Under the pieces are notes generated by a model. It did not search any database and was not told the origin of the DNA. It saw only the letters and a program-made list of their open reading frames with translations. The position numbers and the translations under genes were made by a program. Source: Roseinatronobacter thiooxidans (GTDB taxonomy: Bacteria > Pseudomonadota > Alphaproteobacteria > Rhodobacterales > Rhodobacteraceae). From it: 64,000 bases of DNA. The stretch's first letter is position 1; the number at the start of each line of letters is the position of its first letter. The stretch lies in assembly GCF_001870675.1 (NCBI RefSeq), contig NZ_MEHT01000009.1, forward strand, positions 186,001 to 250,000, written 5' to 3'. This document shows, one piece after another, positions 1 to 8,920 of this stretch.

Positions 1-363
1 TCTGGCATCGCGAAAGCCGATCCAGCCGCGCTGCATGTCGCGCAACCCTTCGGCCAGCGGCAGTGCTGCATGCGGGCGCGACTGGTCCTGCGTGGCAAGT
101 TCCGTGCGCAGTGTCTGATATGCCGCGTTCAGTTTGCTGTCCCAAAATGTCAGCTCTGCATCCAGACAAAAGCCCATGCCCAGCGTGGTTTCCCCCATGG
201 GCTGCGCCATGCAGGCATAGGCCGCCCTGCCGATGCAGTCATACGCCTGCGCGCCATCGGTAATTCCGGCCAGACAGGTTTCGGTTGGCGCAGGATCAAA
301 CGCCATCTCCTGTGCAGCCACAGGCAGGGCTAGGCAGGCGGCAAGGGGAACAGCAAAACGCAT
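1..363 (-). CDS. DUF1311 / LprI N-terminal-like secreted protein (3' end cut off)
   Basis: The reading frame runs leftward from ATG at 363 and is open to the window edge, giving 121 codons. The start is followed by a short hydrophobic signal peptide ending near Ala-Ala-Gln. The mature part has paired cysteines and a WDSKLNAAYQ-like segment followed by QRGWIGFRDAR. These two motifs mark the DUF1311 (lysozyme inhibitor LprI N-terminal) family, which is periplasmic. The molecular role of most members is unknown and no inhibitor function is shown here. It lies 32 bp downstream of the isovaleryl-CoA dehydrogenase gene on the same strand, so it may share that transcript. The C-terminus lies outside the window. 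Confidence 0.75.
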   Translation of the reverse strand, partial: MRFAVPLAACLALPVAAQEMAFDPAPTETCLAGITDGAQAYDCIGRAAYACMAQPMGETTLGMGFCLDAELTFWDSKLNAAYQTLRTELATQDQSRPHAALPLAEGLRDMQRGWIGFRDAR

Positions 364-395
364 CGGACACTCCGGTGAGAGGGACTTGGGAAAGC

Positions 396-1559
396 CTAGC
401 GCATCGCGCCCATCAATTCACGCCCCACCAGCATACGCCGGATTTCCGAGGTGCCCGCGCCGATTTCCATCAGCTTCGCATCGCGGAACAGGCGGCTGAC
501 AGCGGAATCGTTCATGAAGCCTGCGCCCCCCATGGCCTGCACCGCCTGATGGGCCTGTTTCATCGCCTCTTCCGAGGCATAGAGCACACAGGCCGCCGCA
601 TCGGCGCGGGTTACCGCGCCACGGTCGCAGGCTTTCGCCACCTCATAGACATAGGCGCGGGCGGAATTCATGGCCGTGTACATATCGGCAATCTTGCCCT
701 GCATCAGCTGGAAACTGCCAATGGGCTGGCCAAACTGGTGGCGGTCGCGCAGATAGGGCATGATTTCATCCAAGCAAGCCGCCATAATGCCCGTGCCGAT
801 GCCAGAGAGCACCACGCGTTCATAATCCAGCCCCGACATAAGCACGCGCACGCCCTGCCCTTCGGCACCCAGAACATTCTCGAACGGGACTTCGACATCT
901 TCAAACACCAGCTCTGCCGTGTTGGACCCACGCATGCCCAGCTTGTCGAAATGCGGCGAGGTGGAGAAGCCATGCATCGACTTTTCAATCAGAAAGGCCG
1001 TGATCCCTTTCGAGCCTGCCGCCGCATCGGTCTTGGCATAGACGACCAGCACATCGGCATCGGGGCCGTTGGTGATCCAGTATTTGGTGCCGTTCAGGAT
1101 GTAGCGGTCGTTTTTCTTGTCTGCACGCAGCTTCATGCCCACGACATCCGACCCCGCGCCCGCCTCTGACATGGCCAGAGCGCCGACATGTTCGCCCGAG
1201 ATCAGCCCCGGCAAATAGCGCGCGCGCTGGTCATCCGTGCCATTCAGCTTGATCTGGTTCACACACAGATTGCTATGCGCCCCGTATGACAGCGAGACAG
1301 AGGCAGAGGCGCGCGCAATTTCTTCAACCGCGATGACATGGGCCAGATAGCCCATTCCAGCGCCGCCCATTTCCTCTGGCACAGTGATGCCCAGCAGGCC
1401 CAAGTCGCCCATTTCGCGCCACAGCTCGTTTGGAAAGGTGTTGCTGCGGTCAATCTCGGCGGCCATCGGCTTGACACGCTCTTGCGCCCAGCGATGTACC
1501 ATCTCGCGTAGGGCATTCACATCCTCGCCCAGATCGAATGTCATAGATGCGGTGAACAT
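396..1559 (-). CDS. ivd: isovaleryl-CoA dehydrogenase
   Basis: This 387-residue acyl-CoA dehydrogenase is full length for the family. It uses FAD to oxidise isovaleryl-CoA to 3-methylcrotonyl-CoA in leucine breakdown and passes electrons to ETF. The N-terminal helical domain, the middle FAD segment ([11 protein letters not shown] near 129-139, WITNGPDAD near 161-169) and the C-terminal helical domain (QAMGGAGFM) are all present. The Glu in LDYERVV, about residue 247, sits where isovaleryl-CoA dehydrogenases place their catalytic base; most other acyl-CoA dehydrogenases place it later, near residue 370. That supports isovaleryl rather than short-chain acyl-CoA. A GGAGG Shine-Dalgarno lies just before the ATG, and a TGAAC/GTTCA palindrome lies 20 bp upstream. 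The rest of the leucine catabolic operon is not visible and may lie left of the window. Confidence 0.9.
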   Translation of the reverse strand: MFTASMTFDLGEDVNALREMVHRWAQERVKPMAAEIDRSNTFPNELWREMGDLGLLGITVPEEMGGAGMGYLAHVIAVEEIARASASVSLSYGAHSNLCVNQIKLNGTDDQRARYLPGLISGEHVGALAMSEAGAGSDVVGMKLRADKKNDRYILNGTKYWITNGPDADVLVVYAKTDAAAGSKGITAFLIEKSMHGFSTSPHFDKLGMRGSNTAELVFEDVEVPFENVLGAEGQGVRVLMSGLDYERVVLSGIGTGIMAACLDEIMPYLRDRHQFGQPIGSFQLMQGKIADMYTAMNSARAYVYEVAKACDRGAVTRADAAACVLYASEEAMKQAHQAVQAMGGAGFMNDSAVSRLFRDAKLMEIGAGTSEIRRMLVGRELMGAMR

Positions 1560-1578
1560 TGCGTCACTCCTCCCAAAC

Positions 1579-1592
1579 TGAACGCTTGTTCA
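1579..1592. promoter_or_regulatory. palindromic candidate operator upstream of ivd
   Basis: The 14-bp sequence TGAACgcttGTTCA has perfect 5-bp inverted arms. It lies 20 bp upstream of the ivd start, in the gap between ivd and the divergent nucleoside hydrolase. Size and symmetry fit a TetR-type or similar dimeric repressor of acyl-CoA catabolism. No regulator gene is adjacent, so the factor is unknown. Confidence 0.4.
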
Positions 1593-1697
1593 TTTAATAG
1601 GCGCAAGCGGTCCCTTGCGTCAAATGAAATCTGGCGCTGCGGTTGCGCTTGGGCCAAGTTGCGCGCATTCTGCTGCAAACACACACAAGAGGACCGC

Positions 1698-2636
1698 ATG
1701 AGCGCGCGCAAGATCATTATCGATACCGACCCCGGCCAGGACGATGCCGTAGCCATATTGCTGGCGCTTGCCTCGCCCGAGGTGGAACTTCTGGGGATCA
1801 GTTGCGTGGCGGGCAATGTTCCGCTGGCGCTGACCGCGAAGAATGCGCGGATTGTGTGCGAATTGGCAGGCAGGCCAGAGATGCGCGTCTTTGCAGGATG
1901 TGACCGGCCCATTGCCCGCCCGCTGGTGACGGCGGAACATGTGCATGGCAAGACGGGCTTGGACGGGATCGACCTACCAGACCCGACAATGCCGCTGCAA
2001 GACCAGCATTCGGTTGATTTCATTATCGAAACATTGCGCACAGAAGATGCAGGCACGGTCACCCTCTGCCCCATCGGGCCACTGACCAATATTGCCACCG
2101 CGATGGAACGCGCGCCCGACATTATTCCGCGCATTCAGGAAATCGTGCTGATGGGCGGCGCGTATTTCGAGGTGGGCAATATTACCCCCACTGCCGAATT
2201 CAACATCTATGTGGACCCAGAGGCCGCGAAGATCGTCTTTGGCGCGGGCGTGCCGCTGACAGTGATGCCGCTGGATGTGACGCATAAAGCCCTGACCACC
2301 CGCGCACGGGTCGAGGCGTTTCGCGCATTGCCCGGACGCGTGGGGCCAGCCGTGGCCAGCTGGACCGATTTCTTTGAACGCTATGACAAGGAAAAATACG
2401 GATCAGAAGGCGCGCCGCTGCATGACCCCTGCACCATCGCCTATCTGATCCAGCCCGACTTGTTCTCGGGGCGCCATATCAATGTCGAGATCGAGACGGG
2501 ATCAGAGCTGACACTTGGCATGACAGTTGCCGACTGGTGGCGCGTGACCAAACGGCCCGCCAATGCGCAATTCATCGGCGATCTGGATGCAGACGGGTTC
2601 TTTGCCTTGCTGACAGAGCGGCTGGGCCGGTTGTGA
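1698..2636 (+). CDS. inosine-uridine preferring nucleoside hydrolase family protein
   Basis: The 312-residue protein starts with the calcium-binding DTDPGQDDA signature (residues about 8-16) that defines this N-ribohydrolase family. Later motifs also match: LTNIATAM, VLMGGAYFEVGNITPTAEFNIYVDPEAA, and MPLDVTH. The family hydrolyses nucleosides to free base and ribose in the cytoplasm for salvage. I chose the ATG at 1698 over the upstream in-frame one at 1659 because AGAGGA sits 5 bp before it and the conserved domain begins at once. It ends 34 bp before oxyR on the same strand. The exact base preference cannot be read from the sequence. Confidence 0.88.
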   Translation: MSARKIIIDTDPGQDDAVAILLALASPEVELLGISCVAGNVPLALTAKNARIVCELAGRPEMRVFAGCDRPIARPLVTAEHVHGKTGLDGIDLPDPTMPLQDQHSVDFIIETLRTEDAGTVTLCPIGPLTNIATAMERAPDIIPRIQEIVLMGGAYFEVGNITPTAEFNIYVDPEAAKIVFGAGVPLTVMPLDVTHKALTTRARVEAFRALPGRVGPAVASWTDFFERYDKEKYGSEGAPLHDPCTIAYLIQPDLFSGRHINVEIETGSELTLGMTVADWWRVTKRPANAQFIGDLDADGFFALLTERLGRL

Positions 2637-2670
2637 GGGCACCGATTCAGGCCACAGCAAGGGACGCCGC

Positions 2671-3606
2671 TTGAAAATCACCCTGAAACAACTGCTGTAT
2701 TTCCGCGCGCTGGCAGAGGCGCGCAATTTCGGGCGCGCGGCGGAACTGGCAAATGTGACCCAGCCTGCCCTGTCCATGCAGATCAAGGAATTGGAGGGTA
2801 TTCTTGGCGTCAGGCTGGTGGAACGCTTGCCGCGTGATGTGCGCCTGACCCGAGAGGGGCGCGCTGTGCTGGAGCGCGCAGAGCGCGTTCTGGCCGAAGC
2901 GATGGAACTGGAAGCGACCGCGCATCATGAAAATCTGGGGGCCGCGCTGAATGTCGGGATGATCCCGACCGTGGCCCCCTATCTGCTGGCGGGCACATTG
3001 GCGCGGCTGCGCGCCGCAGATATTACCCGCGAATTGCGCCTGCGCGAGGCGCAGACAACCGATCTGCTGCTGGCGCTGCGCGATGGCCGGCTGGATGCGG
3101 TTGTGCTGGCAGACCCGCCGCGCGCGCCCGACCTGTTTGCGGCCCCCTTGTTCGAGGATCGCTTTGTGCTTGCAGGATCGAAAGCGCGGCTTGCGGCCTT
3201 GGGGGCCACATCGGAAGTGTTGCGCCCGATGGCGTTGCGGCCTGAACACCTGTTGTTGCTGGACGAAGGGCATTGCCTTGCAGATCAGGCGCTGGATGTG
3301 TGCAGGCTGGACCGCCGCCAGACGCGGCTGGATTTGGGCGCATCCTCCATGGCCACGCTGTGCGGACTGGTGGCGCAGGGTTTCGGGCTGACATTCCTGC
3401 CTGAAATCGCGCTGCCAGCCGAAGCGGCGGCGGCCCCTGACATGCGCCTGCGACGATTCGAAGCGCCAGAGCCTGCGCGCCAGCTTGCGCTTGTGCGCAG
3501 ACAGGCCAGCGAGGGGGGCGCGTGGTTCGATGACCTGCACAGCCATCTATGCGCTGCCGGTCAGGAGTTGCTGAACCGCGCCCGCGCTGTCGCGCCCACA
3601 TCATAG
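2671..3606 (+). CDS. oxyR: hydrogen peroxide-sensing LysR-family regulator OxyR
   Basis: This 311-residue LysR-type regulator has an N-terminal winged helix (residues 1-60, with RAAELANVTQPALSMQIKELE as recognition region) and a periplasmic-binding-protein-like sensor domain. The sensor carries GHCLADQALDVC, with Cys202 and Cys211 separated by eight residues. That is the spacing and context of the peroxide-sensing Cys199/Cys208 pair of E. coli OxyR, so reversible disulfide sensing is expected. Translation probably starts at TTG, since no ATG lies near the conserved N-terminus. No catalase or peroxiredoxin gene is adjacent; the upstream neighbour is a nucleoside hydrolase and the downstream one lipA. 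Confidence 0.87.
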   Translation: MKITLKQLLYFRALAEARNFGRAAELANVTQPALSMQIKELEGILGVRLVERLPRDVRLTREGRAVLERAERVLAEAMELEATAHHENLGAALNVGMIPTVAPYLLAGTLARLRAADITRELRLREAQTTDLLLALRDGRLDAVVLADPPRAPDLFAAPLFEDRFVLAGSKARLAALGATSEVLRPMALRPEHLLLLDEGHCLADQALDVCRLDRRQTRLDLGASSMATLCGLVAQGFGLTFLPEIALPAEAAAAPDMRLRRFEAPEPARQLALVRRQASEGGAWFDDLHSHLCAAGQELLNRARAVAPTS

Positions 3607-3731
3607 CCCCCGCCCCGCCCGCTTGGCAGCTGTCATGCCTGGAGTGCATGGCGGCCTTTCATCCAGGGCGTTGTTTTTCACACGGACTGGGGCTATGTCA
3701 CCAATAGCCAAAGTCCTATGGAGGGGAAGCC

Positions 3732-4682
3732 TTGCGCGACTTGAAACTGCCCGAACAGCGCCATCCCGAAAAAGCCCGTCGCCCTGTGCAGGCCCAGCCC
3801 AAGAAACCCGACTGGATTCGCGTCAAGGCCCCCGGTGGCGCAGGCTATGCCGAAACGCACCGCATCATGCGCGAACACAAGCTGACAACCGTTTGCGAAG
3901 AAGCGGGTTGCCCCAATGTGGGCGAATGCTGGTCGCAAGGCCATGCCACCATGATGATCATGGGCGAGATCTGCACCCGTGGCTGCACCTTTTGCAATGT
4001 CGCCACCGGCAAGCCGCAGGATCTGGACACGTTCGAGCCGGGACGCGTGGCCCATGCGGTCGAGAAACTGGGGCTGAAACATGTGGTCATCACATCAGTG
4101 GACCGCGATGATCTGGACGATGGCGGGGCCGAGCATTTCGCCCAGACCATCCGCGCTGTGCGCCACCGCAGCCCCGAGACCACTATTGAGATTCTGACCC
4201 CCGATTTCCTGAAATGCGCCCCCTCGGTGCTGGAAGCGGTGGTTGCGGCGAAACCGGATGTGTTCAACCACAATCTGGAAACCGTACCGGGCCTGTACCC
4301 CGAAGTGCGCCCCGGCGCGCGCTATTTCCACAGCCTGCGCCTGTTGCAGCGGGTGAAGGAGCTGGACCCCACGATGTTTACCAAATCCGGCATCATGGTG
4401 GGTTTGGGCGAAGACCGGCAAGGCGTGCAGCAGGTTATGGACGATATGCGCGCGGCGGATGTGGATTTCATTACCATCGGCCAATACCTGCAACCCACCC
4501 CGCGCCACCACCGCGTGGACCGCTTTGTGACGCCGGACGAGTTTAAAGCCTATGAAAAAGCGGCATGGGGCAAAGGGTTTTTGATGGTATCCGCCACGCC
4601 CCTGACACGGTCCAGCTATCACGCGGGCGATGATTTCGCGCGGCTGCGCGCGGCGCGGCTGGCACAGGTGGCGGGCGCGTAA
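3732..4682 (+). CDS. lipA: lipoyl synthase
   Basis: The 316-residue radical SAM enzyme inserts two sulfurs into octanoyl groups on lipoyl domains of 2-oxoacid dehydrogenases and the glycine cleavage system. Both iron-sulfur clusters are represented: the auxiliary cluster by Cys55, Cys60 and Cys66 ([12 protein letters not shown]), and the radical SAM cluster by Cys81, Cys85 and Cys88 (CTRGCTFC). A C-terminal [10 protein letters not shown] segment supplies the conserved serine ligand of the auxiliary cluster. The start appears to be TTG at 3732, preceded by GAGGGGAAG. The repeat-like element at about 4709-4750 follows the stop. lipB is not next to it. Confidence 0.95.
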   Translation: MRDLKLPEQRHPEKARRPVQAQPKKPDWIRVKAPGGAGYAETHRIMREHKLTTVCEEAGCPNVGECWSQGHATMMIMGEICTRGCTFCNVATGKPQDLDTFEPGRVAHAVEKLGLKHVVITSVDRDDLDDGGAEHFAQTIRAVRHRSPETTIEILTPDFLKCAPSVLEAVVAAKPDVFNHNLETVPGLYPEVRPGARYFHSLRLLQRVKELDPTMFTKSGIMVGLGEDRQGVQQVMDDMRAADVDFITIGQYLQPTPRHHRVDRFVTPDEFKAYEKAAWGKGFLMVSATPLTRSSYHAGDDFARLRAARLAQVAGA

Positions 4683-4708
4683 CTGTACCTGTCGTGCGGG
4701 CAGTCCCT

Positions 4709-4750
4709 CTGCGGGAGCCTCCGGCGGGAGTATTTCCAGCAAGAAAATGA
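4709..4750 (+). repeat. Rhodobacterales-type intergenic repeat element, copy 1
   Basis: The lipA-rpe gap holds a short GC stem (CTCC-GGCG-GGAG) followed directly by TATTTCCAGCAAGAAAATGA. A second copy of the same arrangement, hairpin then GGATATTT...AAGGATGAAAG, lies at 16505-16553. I recall this layout as common just after genes in Rhodobacteraceae genomes. It may work as a terminator or RNA-processing signal, but neither role is shown here. Confidence 0.55.
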
Positions 4751-4835
4751 TGGCGGGGATTGGCATTCTGAAAGGGGTGCATTTCCCGCCACGCGCCGCT
4801 AAGACAAGGCCAGAGCCGATTCAGGAGTGTGCTTC

Positions 4836-5534
4836 ATGAGCTTTTCACGCGCGATCAAGATTGCCCCGTCCATCCTTGCTGCGGATTTCGCCAATTTCGG
4901 CGCGGAATGCCGCGCGGTTGAGGATCAGGGCGCGGATTGGGTGCATGTCGATGTGATGGACGGGCATTTTGTGCCCAATATTACCTTTGGCCCTGCAACC
5001 TGTGCCGCCATCCGCCCGCATATTCGCGGTGTGATGGATGTGCATCTGATGATCGCGCCGGTGGATATGTATATCGAGGGGTTTGCGAAAGCAGGCGCCG
5101 ATATCATCACGGCGCATATCGAGGCCGGACCGCATATTCACCGTACCTTGCAGGCCATTCGTGCCAGCGGCGCGAAAGCGGGTCTGGCGATCAATCCGGG
5201 CACAGGGCTGGACGGGGTGGAAAACCTGCTGGATATGATTGATCTGGTCTGTGTCATGACGGTGAACCCCGGCTTTGGCGGGCAGAATTTCATTGATATG
5301 ACCGACAAGGTGCAGCGCCTGCGCGCATTGATCGGGGCGCGGCCCATCCATATCGAGATTGATGGCGGCATGACGCCGCAGACAGCGCCCCTGATGGCGC
5401 GCGCCGGGGCGGATGTGCTGGTCGCAGGATCGGCGGTGTTCAAGGGCGGCTCGGTTGCGAACCCTGCGCCCTATGGCGAAAACATCCGTGCGATCCGCGC
5501 CGCCGCCGAAGCTGCCACTGGCGTGGCCGTCTGA
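4836..5534 (+). CDS. rpe: ribulose-phosphate 3-epimerase
   Basis: The 232-residue TIM barrel interconverts ribulose 5-phosphate and xylulose 5-phosphate in the pentose phosphate and Calvin cycles. Diagnostic segments are IAPSILAADFANFG at the N-terminus, HVDVMDGHFVPNITFG (metal-binding His and Asp), VHLMI, VNPGFGGQ and EIDGGM, with GADVLVAGSAVF forming the phosphate site. A GTG at 4827 is in frame, but it overlaps the AGGAG Shine-Dalgarno at 4823-4827, so ATG at 4836 is the better start. The stop overlaps the gph start by one base, which suggests coupled translation. Confidence 0.95.
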   Translation: MSFSRAIKIAPSILAADFANFGAECRAVEDQGADWVHVDVMDGHFVPNITFGPATCAAIRPHIRGVMDVHLMIAPVDMYIEGFAKAGADIITAHIEAGPHIHRTLQAIRASGAKAGLAINPGTGLDGVENLLDMIDLVCVMTVNPGFGGQNFIDMTDKVQRLRALIGARPIHIEIDGGMTPQTAPLMARAGADVLVAGSAVFKGGSVANPAPYGENIRAIRAAAEAATGVAV

Positions 5535-6190
5535 TGCGCGCGGTTGTGTTCGATCTCGATGGCACGCTGATCGATTCTGCGCCCGATATCTGGCACGCGG
5601 CCAATGCTGTGCTGCAAGGCGAAGGGCTGCCGCTGGTCACGTTCGAGCAATCGCGCGGATTTATCGGGCGCGGCGCGCGGGTATTTGTCGAGCGGATGGA
5701 GCTTGCGGTTACGGGCAGCAACGAGGCGGCGCGCACAGATCATCTGCATGCGCGGTTTTTGCATTTCTATGAACGCGCACATGAGAATACGCGCATCTAC
5801 CCCTATGCCGCCGAGGCGCTGGAGGGTCTGCGCGGGCGCGGGCTGCGGCTGGGCTTGTGCACCAACAAGCCTTTTGGCCCGACACGGGCCGTGTTGGAGC
5901 ATCTGGGCTGGTCAGGGTTTTTTGATGTGGTGATCGGCGGCGACACATTGCCGGTTGCGAAACCCGACCCAGCACCCTTGCTGGAAGTTCTGGCGCGCAT
6001 GGAGATGGGTGTGTCCGACATCGCCTATATTGGCGACAGCGAAACCGATGCCGAAACCGCAGAGCGCGCGGGCGCGCGCTTTGGCCTATATACCGAAGGC
6101 TACCGCAAGGGCGCGCCAGAGAGTTTGTTCCACCATTTCCTGTTCAATGATTACCGCCATCTGCCCGATCGTCTGGCAGAGTTAAGCTGA
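5534..6190 (+). CDS. gph: phosphoglycolate phosphatase (HAD superfamily)
   Basis: The 218-residue HAD hydrolase begins with the nucleophile motif DLDGTLIDSAPD, has the cap insertion, motif II in LCTNK, and motif IV in YIGDSETDAETA. Phosphoglycolate phosphatase removes phosphate from 2-phosphoglycolate, a by-product of Rubisco or of DNA repair. The one-base overlap with rpe recalls the cbbE-cbbZ pairing of Calvin-cycle operons, which supports this substrate. No Rubisco gene is in the window. Other small sugar-phosphate substrates remain possible. Confidence 0.82.
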   Translation: MRAVVFDLDGTLIDSAPDIWHAANAVLQGEGLPLVTFEQSRGFIGRGARVFVERMELAVTGSNEAARTDHLHARFLHFYERAHENTRIYPYAAEALEGLRGRGLRLGLCTNKPFGPTRAVLEHLGWSGFFDVVIGGDTLPVAKPDPAPLLEVLARMEMGVSDIAYIGDSETDAETAERAGARFGLYTEGYRKGAPESLFHHFLFNDYRHLPDRLAELS

Positions 6191-6197
6191 GACAGCC

Positions 6198-7172
6198 ATG
6201 ACCCAGACCCGCCGCCCCATGCCGCCGCCTTTGAAAATGCCCGCGCCCGGCCTGTGGCGGCGCACCCCGCCTGCGATCTTTCCGCCCATATTCGGGCTGT
6301 TCGGGCTGGGGCTTGGCTGGCGGGCTGCGGGGTCTGTGATAGGGGATATCTTGCTGGGCGGGGTCACGCTGTTGTTCCTGTTCGCGCTGGTGGCCTATCT
6401 GGCCAAGCCCCTGCGCAGGCCCGGCGTATTGATCGAGGAGATGCGCGTTCTGCCCGGGCGCGCGGGGCTGGCGGCGGCCAGCCTGTCGCTGATGCTGATG
6501 GCGGCAAGCCTTGCGCCCATCGCACCCCGACTGGCGATGGTGACGGGCATTGTGGCCTTTGGCCTGCATCTGGGGCTGGTGGCGCTGCTGGTTTTCGTCT
6601 TGCGCCGCGCACCGCCAGAGGGGCGCGTGGTGACCCCTGTCTTTCACCTGAGTTTTGTAGGCTTCATCGTCGGCGGCATTGTGGCGAATGCGCTGGGATA
6701 CCCGCAAGTGGCAACATGGCTGCTTTGGTCGATGCTGTTGCCTGCGGGGCTAATCTGGGGGATTTCCGCGCGCCAGTTGGTGCAGCGTACCCCGCCTGCG
6801 CCCTTGCGCCCGCTTCTGGCGATCCATCTGGCCCCTGCCTGCCTGTTTGCCATTGTCGCGCATGACGCCGGGCTGGAAGCTGCGGCAATGGGGTTCAGCG
6901 CTGTGGCCGCAGTAATTTTCGCAGCATTAATCCTGTCGCTGCGCTGGCTGACGCAAAGCGGTTTCTCCGCACTCTGGGGCGCGTTTACCTTTCCGCTGGC
7001 GGCCTTTGCCTCGGCCTTGATGCTGGTGTCGCAGCCCCAGTCCATACCCGGCCTGATCGGTCTGGGCATTTTGTTTTGTGCCACGCCGATCGTCGTGATT
7101 ATCGCGTTTCGCATCTTCAAGATGTGGGCAAGCGGCACCCTTGCCGCAAAGACCAATGCCGCAGAGGCTTAG
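6198..7172 (+). CDS. SLAC1/TehA-family (TDT) membrane protein, tellurite-resistance-like
   Basis: The 324-residue protein is almost entirely hydrophobic, with about ten predicted membrane helices. Its opening TPPAIFPPIFGLFGLGLGWR matches the first helix of the tellurite-resistance/dicarboxylate transporter (TDT) family, which includes TehA and the plant anion channel SLAC1. Members move anions or organic acids across the inner membrane; tellurite itself is rarely the natural substrate. It begins 7 bp after gph and is probably on the same transcript, and it sits 68 bp before guaB. The substrate cannot be inferred from neighbours. Confidence 0.7.
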   Translation: MTQTRRPMPPPLKMPAPGLWRRTPPAIFPPIFGLFGLGLGWRAAGSVIGDILLGGVTLLFLFALVAYLAKPLRRPGVLIEEMRVLPGRAGLAAASLSLMLMAASLAPIAPRLAMVTGIVAFGLHLGLVALLVFVLRRAPPEGRVVTPVFHLSFVGFIVGGIVANALGYPQVATWLLWSMLLPAGLIWGISARQLVQRTPPAPLRPLLAIHLAPACLFAIVAHDAGLEAAAMGFSAVAAVIFAALILSLRWLTQSGFSALWGAFTFPLAAFASALMLVSQPQSIPGLIGLGILFCATPIVVIIAFRIFKMWASGTLAAKTNAAEA

Positions 7173-7198
7173 GGGTTTTCATTTCCTTCAAGACATGA

Positions 7199-8689
<1,491 letters not shown>

Positions 8690-8706
8690 GGAACGCCCAT
8701 ATAACG

Positions 8707-8743
8707 AAAAAGGCTGCACCGGCATGCTGGTGCAGCCTTTTTG
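8707..8743 (+). terminator. intrinsic terminator after guaB
   Basis: A-rich sequence, then an AGGCTGCACC stem pairing with GGTGCAGCCT around a short GGCATGCT-type apex, followed by TTTTTG. The symmetric A and T tracts would allow termination in both directions. It lies 18 bp after the guaB stop. Confidence 0.9.
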
Positions 8744-8822
8744 TTGCGCCCATAGCACCGCGCAAGCAGGTATAAAGCCAAGGCGCAGCGCAGGCAAACT
8801 CTGCACTTAACACATTCAATAC

Positions 8823-8850
8823 TTGCAATATATATTCAGTCCCATATATA
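8823..8850 (+). promoter_or_regulatory. candidate sigma70-type promoter for the SulP gene
   Basis: TTGCAA at 8823-8828 and TATATA at 8845-8850 are separated by 16 bp in an AT-rich patch that stands out from the GC-rich surroundings. The gene start is about 70 bp downstream. This is recognised by eye only. Confidence 0.4.
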
Positions 8851-8920
8851 GCGGGCAACCCTGTGCTGGTCTGCACCGCAAAATGCCAGCGCCCCCACTT
8901 TTTTCGTCAGGTTGCCATCA

